Assembly (NCBI GenBank): GCA_947455015.1
Contig: CANGMY010000004.1
Location: 1 to 25,780, forward strand
From: Microthrixaceae bacterium
Lineage (GTDB): Bacteria > Actinomycetota > Acidimicrobiia > Acidimicrobiales > Acidimicrobilacustridaceae
Reading direction: 5' to 3'
Length of the DNA: 25,780 bases
The notes beneath the pieces were generated by a model. It was given only the letters and a program-made list of their open reading frames with translations, was not told the DNA's origin and searched no databases. Within the stretch, counting starts at the first letter, position 1. Each line of letters starts with the position of its first letter. The position numbers and the translations under genes were made by a program. This document shows positions 21,074 through 25,780 of the stretch, piece after piece.

Positions 21074-22174
21074 GTGAAGTTCCGTTGTGAGCGAGATCCA
21101 CTCGTCGAAGCCATCTCCGTAGCGTCTCGTGGTGTCACGACACGCAGTTCTGGTCGCCAGGCCCTTCTAGGTCTCAACCTCGTGTTGGTAGGCGATCAAC
21201 TTCAGGTCACCGGAAGTGATCTGGATCTCACCATCATCGCAACCGCCTCGGTTTCTGGTTCTCGCGATGGCACCGTTCTCGTCCCCTCGAAACTTCTCAC
21301 CGAGATTGTTCGCAATCTCCCTGAAGGAGCGGTCACATTCGAGGCCGACGACAACGAGGTTCGTATTGGGTCAGGGCGCTCGCAGTTCGCGGTGAAGACC
21401 ATTGCGGTCGATTATCCGCCAATGCCCGAAACTCCTGAATCTGCGGTCACGATCGACGCAGCCCTTCTTCGTGATGCCATCTCGCAGGTTGTTTCTGCTG
21501 CAAGTACCGACGAGTCCCGCAAGTTTGAACTCACCGGCGTTTCAATTGCCGCTCACGGAACTGGTATCCGGTTGGTAGCGACGGACACGTACCGCTTGGC
21601 GATTCGTGATCTTCCAGGCACGTCGATCCTCACTGAGGGGCAGAAAGTTCTCGTGCCATCGTCAGCATTGAAGGAACTAAACCGACTTCTCACGACTGCC
21701 GAGAACGTCACTATTCGTCTCGCTGAACGGCACGTTTCCTTTGAGGTCGACGGCGTTCGCCTCGTGAGCCAACTTCTCGACGGAAGTTTCCCCGATTACG
21801 AAAATCTCCTTCCGAAGTCGGCCGACTCGCATCCAAACCGACTCACCATCGAGCGCGAAACGTTCCTCGAAGCATTGAAGCGAGTTGGGTTGCTCTCCAA
21901 GGAAAACACCAAGATTCGTCTCGACATCAAAAATGATTCTGTGGAACTCATCGCAGAAAGCTTCGATGTAGGTAAGGCCGACGAAGTCATCGACGCACGT
22001 CATGTAGGCGAAGAACTCGAGATTTCCTTCAATCCCGAGTATCTCCGTGCCGGCATCGAAGCCGCACCTTCCGATGAAATCACGATCGAAATTGCGCGAC
22101 CCACAAGCCCGGTGCTTATTCGCGGCAACGAGACCGAAGATTTCTTGTACCTGTTGATGCCGATCCGCAACTGA
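21074..22174 (+). CDS. dnaN: DNA polymerase III beta sliding clamp
   Basis: A 366-residue ring-forming clamp that holds the replicative polymerase on DNA. It begins MKFRCERDPLVEAISVASRGV and shows the three repeated clamp domains, with family stretches SDLDLTI, VLVPSKLLTEIVRNLPEG, LTGVSIAAHGTGIRLVATDTYRLA and the ending PVLIRGNETEDFLYLLMPIRN, which is part of the partner-binding pocket. Length is normal. The GTG start at 21074 follows an AGGAAAG stretch about ten bases upstream. It lies after oriC and is followed by recF after a single base, so the two are in one operon. Confidence 0.97.
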   Translation: MKFRCERDPLVEAISVASRGVTTRSSGRQALLGLNLVLVGDQLQVTGSDLDLTIIATASVSGSRDGTVLVPSKLLTEIVRNLPEGAVTFEADDNEVRIGSGRSQFAVKTIAVDYPPMPETPESAVTIDAALLRDAISQVVSAASTDESRKFELTGVSIAAHGTGIRLVATDTYRLAIRDLPGTSILTEGQKVLVPSSALKELNRLLTTAENVTIRLAERHVSFEVDGVRLVSQLLDGSFPDYENLLPKSADSHPNRLTIERETFLEALKRVGLLSKENTKIRLDIKNDSVELIAESFDVGKADEVIDARHVGEELEISFNPEYLRAGIEAAPSDEITIEIARPTSPVLIRGNETEDFLYLLMPIRN

Positions 22175-22175
22175 C

Positions 22176-23255
22176 GTGCGTCTCGCTCGTCTCTGGCTCA
22201 CCGACTTCCGGTCCTACGCCAGCGCGGATATTGCATTTGCACCAGGGCTCACCGCACTCCTTGGCCAAAACGGCGAAGGCAAAACCAACGTCATGGAGGC
22301 AATCGGCTACCTGGCCACGTTGTCGTCATTTCGTGGCGCTCCGAACGACGCGTTAGTCAGAGCGGGAGCATCATCGGCGATTGTCCGGGCAGAAGGCGAG
22401 CGCGAAGGACGACAACTTCTTATCGAGGCAGAAATTGCGGCCACTGGCCGCGGGCGCGTGCAGGTGAACAAACAGAAGTTGGCGCGCACACGCGACCTCC
22501 TCGGAGCGCTTCGTATTTCGGTGTTCGCCCCCGACGACCTCGAGTTGGTCAAGGGTGGTCCTGCGGAACGACGGCGCTATCTCGATGACACGTTGGTTGC
22601 CCGCCGGCCCTCCTTTGATTCGTTGCGCTCAGACCTCGACCGAATCCTGCGACAACGAAACGCCTTACTGAAACAAAGCGGTGGGCGCCTTAGTCCGGAG
22701 GTCGAAGCAACCCTCATGGTGTGGGATGCGAAGTTGATCGAAACGGGTGAAGCACTGGCGAACGCACGAGACGAACTCGTGCAAGAACTCGGTCCGGCGC
22801 TCGACCTGGCCTATTCCCAAGTCGCTGGTCGTCCCGTTCCCGTAAGCGTTTCCTACGACGCACCTTGGCGTGAACAAGGGTTGGCCGCTGCGCTCGAGGC
22901 AGCTCGGCGCGACGAACTTCGCCGTGGTGTCTCGCTCGTTGGTCCGCACCGCGACGACCTCGTCCTTCACCTCGACCAACTCCCGTCACGAACCCACGCG
23001 TCTCAAGGCGAGCAACGCTCGCTTGCGTTGGCACTGCGCCTTGCTGCTCACCGAGTCGTTACCGACGCAACTGGGTCCTCACCGATTTTGTTGCTCGACG
23101 ACGTGTTCTCCGAACTCGATCCCGATCGAAGTGCAGCACTTCTTGAGCATTTACCCCATGGCCAAACGGTGCTTTCGAGCGCTGCCGGTTTACCGCCCGG
23201 AGCTTCCCCGGAGCTGGTGCTGCGCGTCTCAAACGCAACGATTCGGCCGGAATAG
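22176..23255 (+). CDS. recF: DNA replication and repair protein RecF
   Basis: A 359-residue SMC-like ATPase that helps load RecA at gaps through RecO and RecR. Walker A is GQNGEGKTN (30-38) after the typical start RLWLTDFRSY. Further marks are VFAPDDLELVKGGPAERRRYLD, VGPHRDDL, the ABC signature SQGEQRSLALALRLAAH and Walker B ILLLDDVFSELD. The GTG at 22176 starts one base after the dnaN stop. Length is normal. Confidence 0.97.
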   Translation: MRLARLWLTDFRSYASADIAFAPGLTALLGQNGEGKTNVMEAIGYLATLSSFRGAPNDALVRAGASSAIVRAEGEREGRQLLIEAEIAATGRGRVQVNKQKLARTRDLLGALRISVFAPDDLELVKGGPAERRRYLDDTLVARRPSFDSLRSDLDRILRQRNALLKQSGGRLSPEVEATLMVWDAKLIETGEALANARDELVQELGPALDLAYSQVAGRPVPVSVSYDAPWREQGLAAALEAARRDELRRGVSLVGPHRDDLVLHLDQLPSRTHASQGEQRSLALALRLAAHRVVTDATGSSPILLLDDVFSELDPDRSAALLEHLPHGQTVLSSAAGLPPGASPELVLRVSNATIRPE

Positions 23256-23305
23256 CAAGAACAACTGCGGCGTTACTGTGCCGGCGTGTTTTGATGCCGG
23301 CTCCC

Positions 23306-23311
23306 TACACT
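23306..23311 (+). promoter_or_regulatory. -10 element of the DUF721 gene, possibly leaderless
   Basis: TACACT ends six bases before the ATG at 23318, and no ribosome-binding site is present. Of the candidate leaderless starts in this window this has the shortest spacing. No -35 box is evident. Confidence 0.45.
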
Positions 23312-23317
23312 GCACCC

Positions 23318-23653
23318 ATGCCATGGGAACCGTTGCCAGATGCTTCAACGGGTGATCCTGTGTCAATGCACGCAAGCCTTGATCGCATCGTGCGTCATCT
23401 CGGAGGACCTTCCGCCGATGTCACCACCGGAATCTTTGGCCGATGGCCCGAACTGGTTGGCGACGCGGTTGCTGCACAGAGTCGTCCAGTTGCGATGAAA
23501 GGGACGACGCTCGTTGTCGCTGTTTCCGATCCAGCATGGGCAACGCAGTTGCGATTTCTCGAACACGATTTGATCGAACGACTTCGAGCAGAACTCGGCC
23601 AAGACGCAATTGATGCGATCGATGTTCGTGTCCGTCCAGAACAGGCTGGTTGA
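23318..23653 (+). CDS. DUF721 family protein (DciA-like)
   Basis: A 111-residue protein of the DUF721 family, whose characterised member DciA helps load the replicative helicase DnaB. The core reads SLDRIVRHLGG, IFGRWPELVGDAVAAQSRPV, KGTTLVVAVSDPAWATQLRFLEHDLIERL, with the conserved W before LVG and the PAWAxQLR segment. A short gene of this family between recF and gyrB is standard in Actinobacteria. The ATG at 23318 is preferred because of the -10 element just before it; ATG 23294 and TTG 23291 are in frame but unsupported. Confidence 0.88.
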   Translation: MPWEPLPDASTGDPVSMHASLDRIVRHLGGPSADVTTGIFGRWPELVGDAVAAQSRPVAMKGTTLVVAVSDPAWATQLRFLEHDLIERLRAELGQDAIDAIDVRVRPEQAG

Positions 23654-23725
23654 CCCTGTCGCGTCAACAAGTCCGCGCATCATGATTTGCGCGTCGTAAT
23701 ACCCGGAAAACACGCGTGTCACTGG

Positions 23726-23731
23726 TAGGAT
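23726..23731 (+). promoter_or_regulatory. -10 element of the gyrB transcript
   Basis: TAGGAT here would start transcription near 23738, giving a leader of about 100 bases before gyrB. Upstream, GTTGAC/GTCAAC (23649-23668) and CGCGCA/TGCGCG (23674-23693) are short inverted repeats in the DUF721-gyrB gap. DNA supercoiling control of gyrB is common, but nothing specific can be read. Confidence 0.4.
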
Positions 23732-23740
23732 TGTCCGGCT

Positions 23741-23821
23741 GTGACAGACGCAGTTCGAACGTCGAATTCGCAGTTTGTACCTGTTGTTCTCGCAATCAAG
23801 ACACCGGCGAAGTACCGGTAA
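23741..23821 (+). CDS. possible leader peptide upstream of gyrB
   Basis: A 26-codon frame starts at a GTG nine bases after the TAGGAT element and reads MTDAVRTSNSQFVPVV at its start. It ends at TAA (23819-23821), which overlaps the AGGGGAAG that should serve gyrB, 15 bases before the gyrB start. This layout would couple gyrB translation to the leader. No family is recognised, and so short a frame may be chance. Confidence 0.25.
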   Translation: MTDAVRTSNSQFVPVVLAIKTPAKYR

Positions 23822-23836
23822 GGGGAAGCCCAAAGC

Positions 23837-25774
23837 GTGGCGAAAACCACCGAAGAGTACGGCGCAAAAGACATCACGATCCTCGAGGGCCTCGAGGCGG
23901 TGCGCAAACGACCCGGCATGTACATCGGTTCAACCGGTCCCGCTGGTCTGCATCACTTGGTGTACGAAGTCGTCGATAACTCCGTTGACGAAGCAATGGC
24001 CGGACACGCAACGCGCATCGAGGTCACCTTGATGCCCGATGGCAGTTGCGAAGTCGTCGATGATGGCCGAGGTATTCCGGTCGATAAGCATCCCGATCCC
24101 AAGATGAAGGGAATGAGCGCGGCCGAGGTCGTGCTCACTGTGCTCCACGCTGGCGGCAAATTTGGCGGCGGCGGCTACAAGGTCTCGGGCGGTCTCCACG
24201 GCGTTGGCATTTCCGTCGTGAACGCTCTTTCCTCGCGTGTCGAGGTCGAGATCGACCACTCGGGCGACCACCACTACATGGACTTCACCAACGGTGGAAA
24301 GCTCACCACCAAGCTCGAGGTTCGCGGAAAGGCCCCGAAGGGCCGAACAGGCACCACGGTTCGCTTTTGGCCAGATCCCACAATTTTTGATGAAACCGTG
24401 TTCCGAGCACAGACCTTGCTCGAGCGGTTCCAAATGATGGCGTTCCTCAACAAGGGACTCGAGATTCGCTTCCAGGACAAGCGGCCCGAGGCAACCAATT
24501 CCGAAGTCATCATCTTTAAGTACGCCGGCGGCATCGTCGACTTTGTGCGCCACCTGAACTCCTCCAAAGAGGCTCTGTTCAAGAAGGTCGGCTACTACGA
24601 GCAGGCCGAAGAAGATCAGGAAGTTGAAATCGCGTTCCAGTGGAACACGGGCTTCAACGCCGACGGCATGCATTCGTTTGCGAATGGCATTGCCACTATC
24701 GAAGGCGGCATGCACGAAGAGGGCTTTAAAAAGTCCATCACCAATGTCGTGAACAAGTACGCCCGTGCAAAGTCTCTTCTGAAAGAAAAAGAAGAGAACC
24801 TCACCGGTGACGACATCCGTGAAGGCCTCACCGCGATTATCTCGGTGAAGTTGCGCGAACCGCAGTTCGAAGGTCAGACCAAGGGCAAGTTGGGCAACGT
24901 TTCGATGCGTTCACTGGTCGAAAAAGCCACGAACGAGCGCCTTGCTGATTGGCTCGAAGAAAATCCGGCCGAAGCTCGAAAAATTGTCGGCAAGGCAACG
25001 CTCGCCTCACGCGCACGACTTGCGGCCCGAAACGCTCGCGACGCCACGCGTCGAAAGTCCGCGCTCGAGGGTGCGGGCATGCCCGACAAACTCAAAGATT
25101 GCGCAAGCCGCAATCCTGACGAGTGCGAACTGTTCATTGTCGAAGGCGATTCCGCTGGTGGCTCCGCGGTTGCTGCTCGCGATCCGCGAACCCAGGCAAT
25201 CCTTCCCATTCGCGGCAAGATCCTCAACGTTGAGCGCGCTCGTCTCGACAAGATGTTGAAGAACAACGAAGTTCAAACACTGATCACCGCTATCGGTGCA
25301 GGTGTGAGCGCGGAATTCGATGTCGAAAAGATTCGCTACAACAAGGTCATCCTTATGTGTGACGCCGACGTCGACGGTTCACACATCCGCACACTTCTGC
25401 TCACGTTCTTCTTCCGCCACATGAAAGAACTCGTCGAGCAGCAGCACGTGTACATCGCACAGCCGCCGCTCTATTCAACGGTGGTTGGCAAAGAGAAGAT
25501 TTATCTCAAGGACGACACCGCGAAAACGGCGTTCCTGTCCGAGAAGCCGGACCATAAGAAAGAGTTCCAACGACTCAAGGGTCTTGGCGAGATGGACTAC
25601 GACGAACTTGGCGACACCACCATGGATGCCACCAAGCGCACTCTGCTTCAGGTCACCGTCGAGCAAGCGGCGATCGCCGACGAGATCTTCTCGGTGCTCA
25701 TGGGCGACGACGTTGAATCCCGCAAGCACTTCATTCAGACAAACGCGAAGGACGTGCGCTTCCTCGACATCTGA
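23837..25774 (+). CDS. gyrB: DNA gyrase subunit B
   Basis: The 645-residue ATPase subunit of gyrase, which with GyrA puts negative supercoils into DNA. The GHKL ATPase shows EGLEAVRKRPGMYIGSTG, EVVDNSVDEAMAG, VDDGRGIPV and GGLHGVGISVVNALS. The transducer follows, then the TOPRIM domain with EGDSAGGSA and DADVDGSHIRTLLLTFFFR (metal-binding acidic residues), and the C-terminal QRLKGLGEMDYDEL. Complete, ending six bases before the window edge; gyrA is expected next but is not visible. The GTG at 23837 has GGAAG eight bases upstream. Confidence 0.98.
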   Translation: MAKTTEEYGAKDITILEGLEAVRKRPGMYIGSTGPAGLHHLVYEVVDNSVDEAMAGHATRIEVTLMPDGSCEVVDDGRGIPVDKHPDPKMKGMSAAEVVLTVLHAGGKFGGGGYKVSGGLHGVGISVVNALSSRVEVEIDHSGDHHYMDFTNGGKLTTKLEVRGKAPKGRTGTTVRFWPDPTIFDETVFRAQTLLERFQMMAFLNKGLEIRFQDKRPEATNSEVIIFKYAGGIVDFVRHLNSSKEALFKKVGYYEQAEEDQEVEIAFQWNTGFNADGMHSFANGIATIEGGMHEEGFKKSITNVVNKYARAKSLLKEKEENLTGDDIREGLTAIISVKLREPQFEGQTKGKLGNVSMRSLVEKATNERLADWLEENPAEARKIVGKATLASRARLAARNARDATRRKSALEGAGMPDKLKDCASRNPDECELFIVEGDSAGGSAVAARDPRTQAILPIRGKILNVERARLDKMLKNNEVQTLITAIGAGVSAEFDVEKIRYNKVILMCDADVDGSHIRTLLLTFFFRHMKELVEQQHVYIAQPPLYSTVVGKEKIYLKDDTAKTAFLSEKPDHKKEFQRLKGLGEMDYDELGDTTMDATKRTLLQVTVEQAAIADEIFSVLMGDDVESRKHFIQTNAKDVRFLDI

Positions 25775-25780
25775 GGAAGC

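Noticed and set aside
20751..21077. A 108-codon frame spanning the dnaA-dnaN gap.
   Set aside because: It covers the DnaA boxes and AT-rich unwinding DNA, ends in a low-complexity Thr/Phe stretch, and resembles no protein.

Overview
The window is the replication-origin region of an actinobacterial chromosome. The order rpmH-dnaA-oriC-dnaN-recF-DUF721-gyrB on one side, and rnpA-yidD-yidC-jag-rsmG-parA-parB with trxA, trxB, a DUF6049 protein and a CCA-adding enzyme on the other, is the arrangement known from mycobacteria and other Actinobacteria. Moderately high GC, frequent GTG starts, TAnnnT -10 boxes placed directly before start codons, and the sequence type of RsmG and RnpA suggest a member of Acidimicrobiia. 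The lineage is an inference from the proteins; there is no rRNA to confirm it.

Layout. 1-2753 (minus): the first codons of a probable panB, a class A penicillin-binding protein and a DUF5318 zinc-ribbon protein. 2848-4664 (plus): a SAM methyltransferase and a secreted seven-bladed YVTN beta-propeller. 4683-6065 (minus): the CCA-adding enzyme. 6130-13255 (plus): a GNAT acetyltransferase, a DUF6049 envelope protein, a DegV protein, a membrane Ser/Thr kinase with an extracellular C-terminal domain, a small membrane protein, trxB and trxA, closed by a strong terminator. 13444-19011 (minus): parB, parA, two parS sites, rsmG, a terminator, then the jag-yidC-yidD-rnpA-rpmH operon. 19012-19341: divergent control region of rpmH and dnaA. 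19342-25774 (plus): dnaA, oriC, dnaN, recF, a DciA-like DUF721 gene and gyrB.

How it works together. DnaA binds boxes before its own gene and in the dnaA-dnaN gap, where a DnaA-box/GC-cluster/DnaA-trio unwinding element can be read. DnaN, RecF, DciA-like protein and GyrB serve replication. ParA, ParB and the two parS sites segregate the new origins. RpmH, RnpA, YidD, YidC and Jag link translation, tRNA maturation and membrane-protein insertion.

No new multi-gene system stands out; this is mostly conserved core. The points most worth checking are: rnpA appears to lack any ATG/GTG/TTG start for its conserved N-terminus and probably begins at a CTG overlapping the rpmH stop; a perfect mycobacterial-type SOS box lies before trxA; a catalytically intact kinase with an outer domain sits where mycobacteria have the MviN pseudokinase fusion; several genes look leaderless; and a possible leader peptide precedes gyrB. 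No tRNA or rRNA genes, insertion sequences, prophage or CRISPR arrays were seen.
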